A stretch of 64,000 bases of DNA, taken from Marinomonas sp. SBI8L (lineage in GTDB: Bacteria > Pseudomonadota > Gammaproteobacteria > Pseudomonadales > Marinomonadaceae). The notes under the pieces are model-generated. The model had not been told where the DNA came from and did not search any database. It was given only the letters and a program-made list of their open reading frames with translations. This document shows positions 9,276 through 18,169 of the stretch, piece after piece; the stretch's first letter is position 1, and every line of letters begins with the position of its first letter. Location: positions 1 to 64,000 of the forward strand of contig NZ_JSEO01000015.1 of assembly GCF_001624705.1 (NCBI RefSeq), written 5' to 3'. Both the position numbers and the translations under genes were made by a program.

Positions 9276-9483
9276 ATATAAAACTACCTATCCGGCAGAG
9301 CCTTTATGCATACTATAAGCCCCTTAGGCTTTCATTTAACAAGCTACCTATGCGGCAGAACACTTCGAAGATAGCGAGATCCATGGTGATTTTTGTTTAC
9401 AAGCTACCTATGCGGCAGAACACTTGATGATGTAGACGATAGGGCGCATAAAAGCTTTACAAGCTACCTATACGGCAGAACAC
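9276..9483 (-). CRISPR. Type I-F CRISPR array, four repeats and three spacers, between cas8/5 and cas7
   Basis: The 28-bp repeats lie at 9456-9483, 9396-9423, 9336-9363 and 9276-9303, exactly 60 bp apart, with 32-bp spacers. On the minus strand they carry the type I-F stem CTGCC-N5-GGTAG, so transcription runs with the operon. The first three differ at one or two positions. The last differs at nine but keeps the stem (CTGCCGGATAGGTAG). The leader-distal spacer before this divergent repeat matches the lysR gene next to the right end. A divergent repeat around the homing guide is a known habit of I-F3 elements. Confidence 0.95.
9304..9335 (-). other. Homing spacer targeting the adjacent lysR gene
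   Basis: Read on the minus strand this 32-nt spacer starts ATGAAAGCCTA and ends ATGCATAA. It matches lysR at 27099-27130 in 28 of 32 bases. The mismatches are at crRNA positions 12, 14, 22 and 24, and the first 11 positions (seed) match perfectly. Positions 12 and 24 are among those that are flipped out every sixth base in type I-F Cascade and do not pair. I found no match in the window for the other two spacers (9364-9395 and 9424-9455). Confidence 0.93.
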
Positions 9484-9662
9484 AACGATTTATTGATATA
9501 ATTCACTCCAATATCAAATACTTAACAATAAAACCCAACAAATACCATATAAACCCAACATTAATCTAACCTATTGATTTCAATATATAATTTTTATTTA
9601 AAAAAATAATAGGTTAAATTGTAAAAACAAATACTTTCAAACTATTATTTTTCATTTTCAAA
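9484..9662 (-). promoter_or_regulatory. CRISPR leader with repeated operator-like elements
   Basis: This AT-rich stretch separates the cas8/5 stop from the first repeat. It holds a direct repeat AAACCCAACA at 9531-9540 and 9551-9560 (20 bp apart, two helical turns) and an inverted repeat TAACCTATT / AATAGGTTA at 9567-9575 and 9608-9616. It probably carries the array promoter. The repeats look like a regulator-binding site, but no regulator has been tied to them. Confidence 0.45.
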
Positions 9663-11591
9663 TTAATAATTGTCTTTACCAATTAATATAGAGTTATTTC
9701 GAACGGTGTATTGCCAAAAATAATCCTCAACTTTCTCTGGGTTGAAAATACATAGCTTCACTGCTCCTAACACGGGTTCTACAAAAGCATGTTTATACTC
9801 TTGAAGGCTTGCGAGTTTAATATATGGCTTCTCTAAAAAGTGATACCCGACATTTGTTATTACCTTGGAATAGTCTTTAGAGATAACAGTTAACCAATTT
9901 TCAAGCGTATCTTCTGTCTCTTCATCTTTCAGGTTATCAGATGTTAACCAGCGCCCCTGAGTGGAAGGTAATTGTGTTATTGCTTCACTGATGTCGTCAT
10001 AAACCCTATTCATATTTAATGTTGAAATATTACTATGAACCGCCCCTCCACATAGCTTTTGAGGAATTGATAACGGGATCATTTCTTGAGCGATGGTTAA
10101 CTCTTTTGGCACTCGAATAATCATAGTCATTTTGAAGTCACAATGAGCTGAATCGTTTATTCCAGGTACAGCTAAGCTATCCATTGAGTTCATGGTCAAC
10201 TCTTTAATTACCCCTCTTCGATGCAATCCATACTCATGCAAACAAATCGCAAAACTTGTTTTTGAAACAATATCTTGACCAGTACCTATCAGCTTTCTTA
10301 AAAAGTGGTGCACAAAACCAAAACACCCTATTAATGAGGGAAAACCAACAACATAATCACTCGCATAACCATTAACATGACTTATGTTTAAATCTGGCAA
10401 AACAATGTATTTTACTTTGCCATCTTCAGAGCTTTGCTCCTGCTTCTGATGTGGCCGCTTCAACAGCCGCCCAACTCGTTGCTTTAAAAGTCTGATAATG
10501 TCAGGCTTGTACGATAAGGTTTTTAATGTATATGACGTAGCAAAATAGTTATTTAAATCAGCAACAATTTTATCTGTTTCATTTGCACTTACATCATCTA
10601 CCGTCTTTTTGAATCGAAAAGCGATCCAAGTGGTCAAAACAAAATCAATTTGAATAAGATTTGAACGCAATAGAGCTTTTTTGTGGTTTGCTGGTAATAG
10701 ACCACTTTTAACACTTAACCATTCTTCAAACACCTTCAAGAGCTGATTATTATCGAATATCTGAACGGGGTTTTGAGTATGATTTTTATTTAAATCTAAA
10801 AACCTATTCCTATAAACTAAAAGCTTTCCGGCAACACTCGATGCCACTCGCCCTACACTTGAAGGTCGTTGGCAATAATGCACCCATTGATTCTGATGCT
10901 TTCCCTTTAACCAGTTATGAAGCTTAATTTGCATTTGACTTGATACAACAGGCGTTAGAGACACGTACCCTTCTTTTGAAGGGAACCTAAGCTGGGACAG
11001 GTATGGCTGTGTTAGATCGGTAAGGGTAAAGTCATCACTGACTTTATTAAGCCCCTCTTTAAGATACTTAAGGTTTCTTTGGGTAATCCCTAATTGTTGT
11101 AGGCATTCATTTACCTTGACATCGTCTCTTAATATCAACTGACCCAACGAGGTTGATTGTCCTTGATAGCTAAATATTGCTGTCAAAAAAATGGCTATAT
11201 TAATATCAGAAGCGCTATTACTCCAATCAACAATCATTCGATCAAACTTAAATGAAGTCCAGTAACCCTGAGGTAAAGAACCAATTGTGCTTAGTCTTAA
11301 TGGGCCGTGTACACGATAATCTGGAAACTTAAGGTTATGTGTAATACAGAATTGGTATGATCTAGCAACCCGACCTAACCATTTTTGGTTTTGAAGAAGT
11401 GATTTACATAACGTCTTATCGAGAACATCAAGATCTGGACCCAATTTTTGCGTTAAATTAACTAAAGCACAAATTGCGTTTATCAAAACATCATCAACTA
11501 TCGATGGCACTGCAAAAGGTGAAAATGCTCTCTTAATTAAAGTATTTCGTACTATAGGGTCATTGTTAGCTATCAAAGAATGAAATTCCAT
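9663..11591 (-). CDS. cas8: Cas8f-Cas5f fusion, large subunit of TniQ-Cascade
   Basis: 642 residues, the size of the fused Cas8/Cas5 of I-F3 transposons. The start MEFHSLIANNDPIVRNTLIKRAF, the segment LKFPDYRVHGPLRLSTIGS and the C-terminal glycine-rich region KLCGGAVHS resemble this family. In known complexes this subunit holds the crRNA 5' handle, reads the PAM and contacts target DNA. Its ATG follows the tniQ stop by three bases, so the two are translationally linked as in relatives. Unlike the usual arrangement it is not followed by cas7: the CRISPR leader and array come next. Confidence 0.88.
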   Translation of the reverse strand: MEFHSLIANNDPIVRNTLIKRAFSPFAVPSIVDDVLINAICALVNLTQKLGPDLDVLDKTLCKSLLQNQKWLGRVARSYQFCITHNLKFPDYRVHGPLRLSTIGSLPQGYWTSFKFDRMIVDWSNSASDINIAIFLTAIFSYQGQSTSLGQLILRDDVKVNECLQQLGITQRNLKYLKEGLNKVSDDFTLTDLTQPYLSQLRFPSKEGYVSLTPVVSSQMQIKLHNWLKGKHQNQWVHYCQRPSSVGRVASSVAGKLLVYRNRFLDLNKNHTQNPVQIFDNNQLLKVFEEWLSVKSGLLPANHKKALLRSNLIQIDFVLTTWIAFRFKKTVDDVSANETDKIVADLNNYFATSYTLKTLSYKPDIIRLLKQRVGRLLKRPHQKQEQSSEDGKVKYIVLPDLNISHVNGYASDYVVGFPSLIGCFGFVHHFLRKLIGTGQDIVSKTSFAICLHEYGLHRRGVIKELTMNSMDSLAVPGINDSAHCDFKMTMIIRVPKELTIAQEMIPLSIPQKLCGGAVHSNISTLNMNRVYDDISEAITQLPSTQGRWLTSDNLKDEETEDTLENWLTVISKDYSKVITNVGYHFLEKPYIKLASLQEYKHAFVEPVLGAVKLCIFNPEKVEDYFWQYTVRNNSILIGKDNY

Positions 11592-11594
11592 AAA

Positions 11595-12800
11595 TCACCA
11601 AGTTGATGTCATAACGTGATAATTAGAGCCTTCTACTTGAAAGCTAGATAGCCACAGCAAAAACAGTTCATCTAACTGAAAGACACTTTGATGAGGTTGG
11701 ATAATTTCATCTGACTTAAGTTTTACAAAAGAGTGCAGTTCACCCTGATCATATAATGCAGAAACTTGATCGATCGAAATCCCTAATAAAATAGAAGCTT
11801 CAATTGCATTGACTGTGATTTTATTGAGGTTACTACCTTGCCATGATAATTGTGTATTTAGAAATTGATAAAGATGTTGTAACACAAGATTATCAGCTAG
11901 CCGGCTTGAAGGAAGCCTTATTGATTTATTCAGAATATCACCAAATACATCTGAGAACTTCGTATGCTTAACTGAAGCTGCTTTCATTTCAAGATGACTA
12001 AGGCATGTATTTAAATACTTATCAAAAAATTTAGGCCATTGAGTCATATACTCATTAAAGCTTTTAGAGCCTGTGGTTGATTCTCTAAGTTGTATCCACC
12101 ATAAATACAATCCCCAACGATGGACAATAGAAACAACAGGAAAAGCACCCACATGCTCCCCTGCGAGCCATTTACTGATATGTAGTTCTTCTTCATCAGC
12201 CTTAGCAACGACGTTAATATTCTTATAAGTAACACCACACTCAGGACATTGATCTATTGAATCGAGAAATAAGTAGTCGATATGCTCGCCACAGGCACAT
12301 TGATGAATAAGAGGACAACAATGACGGTGACAGACTGTGTAGGGTTCAAAGTGCCATATCTGCCTAATATAAGACGCTTCAGCTAAACATTCAGGGCAGA
12401 TGCCTATATTTGACTGATGCAGAAACTGTCGAGGGTATAGCCGCCCCTGCTGAATTACGCAGCCTACTCCTGAAGAATATTTTTGATTCGCTCTATAAAT
12501 AGCCAGCGATAAAACAGGTAAAACATCTTGAGCTGTCATCATACTAATTTGCTTTAAACATTTAAGTCGCTCGTTACTGCTATGTTTTGCAAAGCAAGGA
12601 TTCAACACGTGCAGATCAAGAGGTAACAAGCGTGACTTTGTGCCATTATGTTTATAGAGTTCAAAGTTTAAAGCGCCGACAAACGTCTTATACTTTTCAA
12701 AACCATTCGATTGAGCTAATCGTAAAAAATAGCTTTCGAGTGATTCATCTACATGTGGTTTAGGTCTAATTAATAGCAACTCAACCCCCTCCAAAAGCAA
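11595..12800 (-). CDS. tniQ: TniQ targeting adaptor (TnsD-like)
   Basis: 401 residues. The N-terminal RPKPHVDESLESYFLRLAQSNGF is the conserved opening of TniQ proteins. A zinc-binding region follows, with CPEC at residues 135-138, CHRHCC at 157-162 and CPEC at 185-188. The C-terminal half is helical. In I-F3 elements a TniQ dimer binds Cas6/Cas7 of Cascade and recruits TnsC, replacing the sequence-specific TnsD route. It heads the tniQ-cas8/5 pair, and 140 bp separate it from tnsC, enough for a promoter. Only one TniQ-like gene is visible, so guide RNA is the only targeting pathway I can see. Confidence 0.92.
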   Translation of the reverse strand: MLLEGVELLLIRPKPHVDESLESYFLRLAQSNGFEKYKTFVGALNFELYKHNGTKSRLLPLDLHVLNPCFAKHSSNERLKCLKQISMMTAQDVLPVLSLAIYRANQKYSSGVGCVIQQGRLYPRQFLHQSNIGICPECLAEASYIRQIWHFEPYTVCHRHCCPLIHQCACGEHIDYLFLDSIDQCPECGVTYKNINVVAKADEEELHISKWLAGEHVGAFPVVSIVHRWGLYLWWIQLRESTTGSKSFNEYMTQWPKFFDKYLNTCLSHLEMKAASVKHTKFSDVFGDILNKSIRLPSSRLADNLVLQHLYQFLNTQLSWQGSNLNKITVNAIEASILLGISIDQVSALYDQGELHSFVKLKSDEIIQPHQSVFQLDELFLLWLSSFQVEGSNYHVMTSTW

Positions 12801-12940
12801 CCTTTAAACATCTATCGATTATTTTTCTTTAGCGTTCAAAGTGACCTTTGATTTGATTCCAAGAGCAACATCACTGCGTTTCTACCTAGTAAGTGCTCGT
12901 ATCCAAAATGTGATATTTCTTCCATTACATCTGATCAAAA

Positions 12941-13939
12941 TTATTTACGACTAAAAAGATCGTTTAAGGACTTATCCTTATTGTCATTTTTAAGTGATAA
13001 ATGACCATAATCTATATATTCGTCCCAATCCTCTTGATTTTTTGGCTCTTGATAAGTGATTTTGTTAAGCGGCAACACAAAAGGATTATCAAATTTCTCA
13101 TTCAATAATAATTCTGTAGCCTTCATAAAATCAGTTAATTCAATCTTCAAATGATCTTCTAACAATGCAATTTTAGTGGCCAAATTGATCAGTTTTCGTA
13201 AGCGTCCCATGCTGCCTCTACAGAATGCATAAAGTGGTAAGGCTATTGCTTTTGAGGCTAGCTGACTAGGTTTTATGAAAGGTAGTGCTTTGTCGACTTC
13301 ATTTAGAAAGAGCAAATAAAATTCCCTTTCTTTCTCATCGGTTACTCGAAATGGCTTTAATACTCTTTGCAGAATAAATCGCCTAGCAAGCTGAGAGTTT
13401 GCTTCAAGAATATGTTTGCTATTTGGCATACCAAACATAACAACTGGCACTTTTGATCTAACGATTAACGTTTTAAGCCAGTCCGCAGCCCTAAATAGAA
13501 TTTTAGAACTGCGACGCTCAATCATATGCTGAAATTCATCAATAATGATTAGCTCTGTTTCGCAATTTTTAAGCAGAGTGACCAAACGATTATTTAGCAA
13601 TACAGCGTTATTTGACGTGCAATAAAATGGGTCATTAAGATCATTTAACATTTGTTGAGACGCTGAAATTGGAGACGAGTTTTCAGGTAATGTTGTATAT
13701 AAAACAGATACTACCGTTTTATTTTCTTTATCAACACTAGGGTAAATATCTAAATAACGTTGAATTAAACTTGTCTTTCCCGCGCCTGTATAACCAGTAA
13801 TTAGCATACAATCAGGTTCGCCACCTAAAAAAGAGTCTTGTCGACAGCTATCAATCTCCTGAAGAATTGAGCGTAAATACGGCGTATTCACAAAAAGATT
13901 TCTCACATCTGAATACTGTTTTTTGAACTGATTATTCAT
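12941..13939 (-). CDS. tnsC: TnsC AAA+ ATPase, transposition regulator
   Basis: 332 residues from the ATG at 13939, which overlaps the end of tnsB by eight bases. The frame could reach 13978, but that extension lies inside tnsB. Walker A is GYTGAGKTS at residues 49-57 and Walker B IIIDEFQH at about 131-138. These match the AAA+ ATPases that polymerise on DNA between the TniQ-Cascade target complex and the TnsA/TnsB transposase. The C-terminal tail is acidic and charged. No frame damage is visible. Confidence 0.93.
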   Translation of the reverse strand: MNNQFKKQYSDVRNLFVNTPYLRSILQEIDSCRQDSFLGGEPDCMLITGYTGAGKTSLIQRYLDIYPSVDKENKTVVSVLYTTLPENSSPISASQQMLNDLNDPFYCTSNNAVLLNNRLVTLLKNCETELIIIDEFQHMIERRSSKILFRAADWLKTLIVRSKVPVVMFGMPNSKHILEANSQLARRFILQRVLKPFRVTDEKEREFYLLFLNEVDKALPFIKPSQLASKAIALPLYAFCRGSMGRLRKLINLATKIALLEDHLKIELTDFMKATELLLNEKFDNPFVLPLNKITYQEPKNQEDWDEYIDYGHLSLKNDNKDKSLNDLFSRK

Positions 13940-15812
13940 CTTCTTTACCCAGAGTCGAAACAGACCAATTTGGTGCATCCAAACTTACTGTCCAATCATT
14001 TACATTCCTGTCACTTTCTTTCACTACCGTCAATGAATTGGCACCCTCAGCCTCTTTAATTTGTTTCGGTAATCCAATATCATTTTTTTCTAAATAACGC
14101 GCAGCTCTGACACGATTAGAGATGGTTGCCGATGATTTTTTTGTTTTAGTTTTCTTAGTTATTTGCACTTCTGACTCAATAATCTCTTTAATTTCTAACA
14201 TAGCAGTTACAAGATCATCGATATCATAGTTATGTCTAATATGTTCTCTTGCATATCTTCTATTCAAATTATGCTGCCAGAGCGTTAAACCTTGTGCGTA
14301 ATTCTGGTTTAAAGCAGGAACAATAAAATAAGCATCTTTTTCACAGTCTAAAACAAAGATAAAGCCTATATTTCCTGGGAGTTTTTTAATCTTAATTTTG
14401 CCATTTCCGTCTCTTGCTCTAAGTGCCGCCAATTTATCATTATGATAGCGAACGGAAAGAATATTTATACCATCATGACGTAAAGTTCTAATGTCAGTTC
14501 TACCAAGCTTGAAATCTAATTGCATAAGCGAACCATTAAATTCGCGGACCGGAAACATTGTCATTGATTCACGCCAAGTAAGATCAGGAATATTAGTTTC
14601 TAGTGAGTTAGGTGAAACTTGGTAAATATCTATAATCCACTTATGAATAATTTCTATCATTTTTGATTTGGAGATAACTGCATTTTTCTGAGGATCATAA
14701 TCGCCACGTGATAAAATATTACTGAAAGATTTACCAGGTATTGAAGAGAGTAACTCTGTATTTACAGTTCCAAAAAAACGCTCCACAGATGCTTTAAGCC
14801 AAGGATGTCGGACAGGATTACTAAGAACTTCAATCCCTAAATCACGACAGTTATCGGTTAAATTGTTATCCCAAAACTCTTTACCATTGTCAAAAACAAG
14901 TAACTCTGGAATACCATGTGCTGACCATGTATTAACAACACTTTGAAATTTATCTTTCACATAATCTTTTTTTAGAATCGAATTCTTTAATGCATAAGAG
15001 ACAGATAAAAAACTGGGTGGCTCAAAACCTAAATAAAAACCTGTAATTATTAAGCTATATGAATCTATTAATAAAGTCAGCCATGGCCTACCCAAGGGTA
15101 GCCTTGAAATATCATCGACAACAAATAAATCTAAACGAGTATGGTCTGCTTCAACTCGTTCTAATAAACGCGTTGTTTTAATTTTTTCTTTAACCACTCT
15201 AAAATCTTGACCTGCTTTTCTTTTTCCAGAAGTTAATTTTGTTTTTTCATAAGGGGTAACTTGATGATATCTTCTTCGAAATATTTCATAACTAGGATAA
15301 TTAAAATTAGTACCATGCTGATTGTTATATCGTTAAATTTCAGTTCTTAGAGTTCTCATTCCTTCTGCTAGACATGGTCTCTCAGCGCTTAAAGTTCTTT
15401 TTATATTTTCATTCAATAACCTATCTACTTCAGGCTCCAAATTTTTAACTCTATTGCCTTTTTTTTTAGCGGTTGTAACTAAAGAAACAATTTGAAAATC
15501 ACTTTCTTTAAATGATTTCCACCATCGAGATATTGTTCTCCAGTTCGGTATATCATCACCGAATTTTTCTTTTAATACTGGTAGGTGAGGAATAATATGC
15601 CTTTCTGTAAATATCTGAACGTCGTGATGAATGAGATAATTTATTATATTATAACGATGAATCGCTTCGTTACGTAACGTCTCTGAGAATACTGAAATAT
15701 CTTTGAAAACTTCATCATTATGGTAAGTTTGTTCTATTTCGTTTTGATTAGATTCTATTTCAGTAGGTTTACCTTCAAAAAAAGACTCGAAATTATTCAT
15801 CACTGCATCCAT
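13932..15812 (-). pseudogene. tnsB: TnsB transposase with one in-frame TAA stop
   Basis: The frame from 15812 to 13932 would encode about 625 residues but holds a TAA at 15333-15335, after residue 159. Translation on both sides stays in the same frame, and the residues after the stop (RYNNQHGTNFNYPSYE) continue a normal TnsB sequence through 45 codons to the long C-terminal frame. Catalytic DDE residues are visible: D223 (VEADHTRLD), D308 (LVFDNGKEF) and E344 (ASVERFFGT). TnsB binds the transposon ends and joins them to target DNA. A single recent nonsense change, sequencing error or suppressed stop are all possible. The start overlaps the end of tnsA by 13 bases. Confidence 0.88.
15333..15335 (-). 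other. In-frame TAA stop inside tnsB
   Basis: Read on the minus strand: ACT GAA ATT TAA CGA TAT. The flanking codons are in one frame with both parts of tnsB. One base change (for example to CAA, AAA or GAA) would restore a full-length transposase. Confidence 0.9.
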
Positions 15813-16420
15813 ACTTTTGATTGATTATCTATCAGTTTGTTTAAGTCTGTGCCTAATTTCCCTATCGCGATTAAAGAGCAAATTTCACACATTAAAGTGT
15901 TCCCGTTTCCTACACTCTTACTTACATCATTGATAGTTGGCGTCTTTAGAGAAACGATTTCGCTTATTAACTTATCAAGTAGCTCGCCTGAGCACTCATG
16001 CATTACATATCGATGTAAAATTTTAAGATTATCCAAGAGAGGCTTGATGCATATTTGACTTTCATCAATTACATAAAGCTCAAAACCAAGTTCTGAAGAT
16101 GCTTTTTTTTTAGCTTCAAATTCATATATAAATGAATCTTTAATAGCAATTTTTTGAGGTTTTACTTCGTATAAACAACGTATTCCCTGGCGGTCAATAG
16201 TTGCAAAATCGGGAGTATAGCTATGAATTTTATTTTCCAACTCATAATCAAACCCTAATGGTTGAGATTCGAATCTAATAACTTGAGGTGAGTACTCAAA
16301 GTGAAAGCACGCGTTGAACTCCAATGTCGATTCAGTAAGTATTGTTCTTCCTGTTTTATAACTTGGAAAACGATAGATATTGTTAACTGCTGACTTTCCA
16401 AGAATACGTTTGCGAATCAT
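15800..16420 (-). CDS. tnsA: TnsA endonuclease
   Basis: 206 residues from the ATG at 16420; the frame extends to a TTG at 16447, but the ATG after AAAAGTAG is a better start. Catalytic residues of the TnsA restriction-like fold are visible: E34 (TLEFN), D71 (YTPDF) and E85/K87 (LYEVKP). TnsA cuts the 5' strands at the transposon ends so that, with TnsB, the element is excised by cut and paste. The C-terminal half would contact TnsC. It is the first gene of the tnsABC operon and overlaps tnsB by 13 bases. Confidence 0.92.
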   Translation of the reverse strand: MIRKRILGKSAVNNIYRFPSYKTGRTILTESTLEFNACFHFEYSPQVIRFESQPLGFDYELENKIHSYTPDFATIDRQGIRCLYEVKPQKIAIKDSFIYEFEAKKKASSELGFELYVIDESQICIKPLLDNLKILHRYVMHECSGELLDKLISEIVSLKTPTINDVSKSVGNGNTLMCEICSLIAIGKLGTDLNKLIDNQSKVWMQ

Positions 16421-16447
16421 TTCAATACTACTTTTTAATAAAACCAA

Positions 16448-16807
16448 TATTAGTAATGATAGACAAATTAGTTTTTGTCAAAGAAATAATCAGAAGAATT
16501 CAAAATAATTTAATATATAATTATTACATTTCAATATATTCATTAAAAAAAATACTATCGATCAATATACGGCAAATAAAGATATCACGCTTTAATATCC
16601 TCCAAATAACCATAAGACCAATATGAATAACAATAATTTTATTATCTATCGAGCAATTTCAAATAGTTATTAGCTTTTAGGAAAATACAACTAGACCCCA
16701 AAAAATTGAAGAGTAAATTAATTCAGTTTTAAAGTTATTATTGCATTCATTGATATATGATTAACTTCCCCCTATAAACGCTGAGGAAACTATTGAAAAT
16801 AATAAGT
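16448..16807. promoter_or_regulatory. Upstream region of tnsA with a possible stray TnsB site
   Basis: 360 bp, very AT-rich, no gene seen. AACCATAAG at 16608-16616 copies nine bases of the transposon end repeats in the same orientation as the left-end sites. In Tn7, TnsA/TnsB binding near the right end represses tnsABC, so a site here could be autoregulatory or a relic of an older end. A nine-base match alone is weak. Confidence 0.3.
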
Positions 16808-17233
16808 CTATTTACACCTATCTTCTAAGTGTCTGCGCACTGAATAAAAAGTTAAAACAGATGGGTTAGCTAACAAAACTTCTTTAACGCTGCGTCGTTG
16901 AAAGATAGGATGATTTATAGGTCTGTCCCAGAAATCACTTTCGCATCCTTTAGGGGAGGATAAGGCAATTGCTTTATGAATTCCAAGTAATAAAGACAAT
17001 CGATTTTCTAGGTCTGAGCTTAAGTCAATTGAATGCTCGTTTGAGGCCTGATTCAGCAATGAATTATAGGTATTATGTGATATTCCCCCCAATAAAACAC
17101 TTGCTTGATCTAATGTAAGATTCCAGTGCTTTGAACTTCTTTTTTCTTCAAACCAGATTAAAGCTACTGCATTAATTTCATTCATCGAATTTTTTACACT
17201 TATCATAGCGCACCTCATTACTATTTTTGCCAT
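16808..17233 (-). CDS. DUF2384 (MbcA/ParS/Xre antitoxin-like) protein
   Basis: 141 residues. The N-terminal part (WNLTLDQASVLLGGISHNTY) looks like a helix-turn-helix, and the C-terminal RSVKEVLLANPSVLTFYSVRRHLEDR resembles the DUF2384 toxin-binding domain, usually written PLDLL..G....L..VRRYLD. Such proteins normally neutralise a RES-domain toxin encoded next door. No RES gene is present, so this would be an orphan antitoxin or an unrelated regulator. The start may be an internal methionine at residue 6 or 10. It lies between the phage-lysis-like genes and tnsA on the same strand and could regulate either. Confidence 0.5.
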   Translation of the reverse strand: MAKIVMRCAMISVKNSMNEINAVALIWFEEKRSSKHWNLTLDQASVLLGGISHNTYNSLLNQASNEHSIDLSSDLENRLSLLLGIHKAIALSSPKGCESDFWDRPINHPIFQRRSVKEVLLANPSVLTFYSVRRHLEDRCK

Positions 17234-17288
17234 GTTGGAGCTTTACTAATACTGTCTAGAAAACTAAGGATAGTCCAATCAATTTGGA

Positions 17289-17681
17289 CTAGGTGTCTGA
17301 GCTTGTTTTCCAGTAATGAACACGACACATTGCAATCGCGTATTTGAGATTACTAATCAGTTCATCGTGATCAGGATAACCAGCTACTGCATAAGCATCT
17401 TCAGCTGCTGCACTAATGAATTCAGATAAGTCTTTTACAATGTCTCTTTGATACTTGAGGTAGTTCAACCAGATATCTTTGTGAGTGTTTGGCTCCATTT
17501 GGCAGATACCTAATGCAGGGCCACCGCCCAACTGTTTAAGGTAAACACCCCCGCTTTCTTGGCAGATCGTCCCCATAACCAATTGCTCAGCCGCTACTGA
17601 GTACATGCCTAAACCTTTAAGCACAGACTTCACCACAAGATCCTTCAGTTGTAATAAGTGCAGACTCATAACTTCCCCCAC
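17289..17681 (-). CDS. Phage-type lytic transglycosylase-like protein, C-terminally short
   Basis: 130 residues with AAEQLVMGTICQESGG followed by KQLGGGPALGICQMEPNTH, the conserved E-S-GG and ALGxxQMEP segments of phage lysozyme/transglycosylase-like proteins. The glutamate in QESGG is the likely catalytic acid. The protein ends shortly after MCRVHYWK, where related phage proteins as I recall them continue for about 40 residues, so it may be truncated. It overlaps the upstream holin-like gene by 16 bases, suggesting a coupled lysis pair captured from a phage. Confidence 0.55.
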   Translation of the reverse strand: MGEVMSLHLLQLKDLVVKSVLKGLGMYSVAAEQLVMGTICQESGGVYLKQLGGGPALGICQMEPNTHKDIWLNYLKYQRDIVKDLSEFISAAAEDAYAVAGYPDHDELISNLKYAIAMCRVHYWKTSSDT

Positions 17682-17995
17682 AAACCAATAGAAAAGCTAA
17701 CAACTGCTGCTGCAATCGAGCCAATCACAGTTAATGCCTTCCAGCTTCCAATAGCAGTATTAGTGCGCCCTTCGGATACCCTCAGCTGCTTTTCATGATC
17801 ATCTAGCACAACACTAATTCGCTTCATTCCATTGTCATGAGACAAGTGCCTCTCTTCGACACGGGTTAAATTAGCAGTTAGTTGAGAAACAGCTTTAGCC
17901 ATTTCACTAGTGGCAGTGCGTAACTCTGAAAACTGTTCTTTATTCTCTATACGTTGAGCTTCAAAAAGCTCTTTAAAAGAATTTAAGTCGCCCAT
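17666..17995 (-). CDS. Holin-like coiled-coil membrane protein
   Basis: 109 residues: a long charged coiled coil (residues 5-80, with LTRVEERHLSHDNGMKR) and one C-terminal transmembrane segment (ALTVIGSIAAAVVSFSIGLW, about residues 88-107). This layout is common for phage lysis-cassette or tail-associated proteins. Overlap with the transglycosylase-like gene suggests a small operon. Two short hairpins at about 18012-18080 upstream resemble phage terminators. A holin role is inference from size, topology and neighbour. Confidence 0.5.
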   Translation of the reverse strand: MGDLNSFKELFEAQRIENKEQFSELRTATSEMAKAVSQLTANLTRVEERHLSHDNGMKRISVVLDDHEKQLRVSEGRTNTAIGSWKALTVIGSIAAAVVSFSIGLWGKL

Positions 17996-18169
17996 ATGGA
18001 ATCCTAGAAACGAAAAAGCCCCACACGAATGCAGGGCTTAGAAATGAGAAAGGCCCGCAATCTGCGATTGCCCTTTAGAGTAGGTTGCTGTAAACACAAA
18101 AATAACAGCGTGAAGAAAATGTAACCCCTAACACCTAGGGTTTTAAGGCTTACGCGCGTAATACTTCAA

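Noticed and set aside
9276-11591. Array and cas genes read as an ordinary type I-F immune system
   Set aside because: There is no cas1 or cas2-3, the genes are joined to tniQ and tnsABC, and the terminal spacer targets the host gene at the transposon edge.
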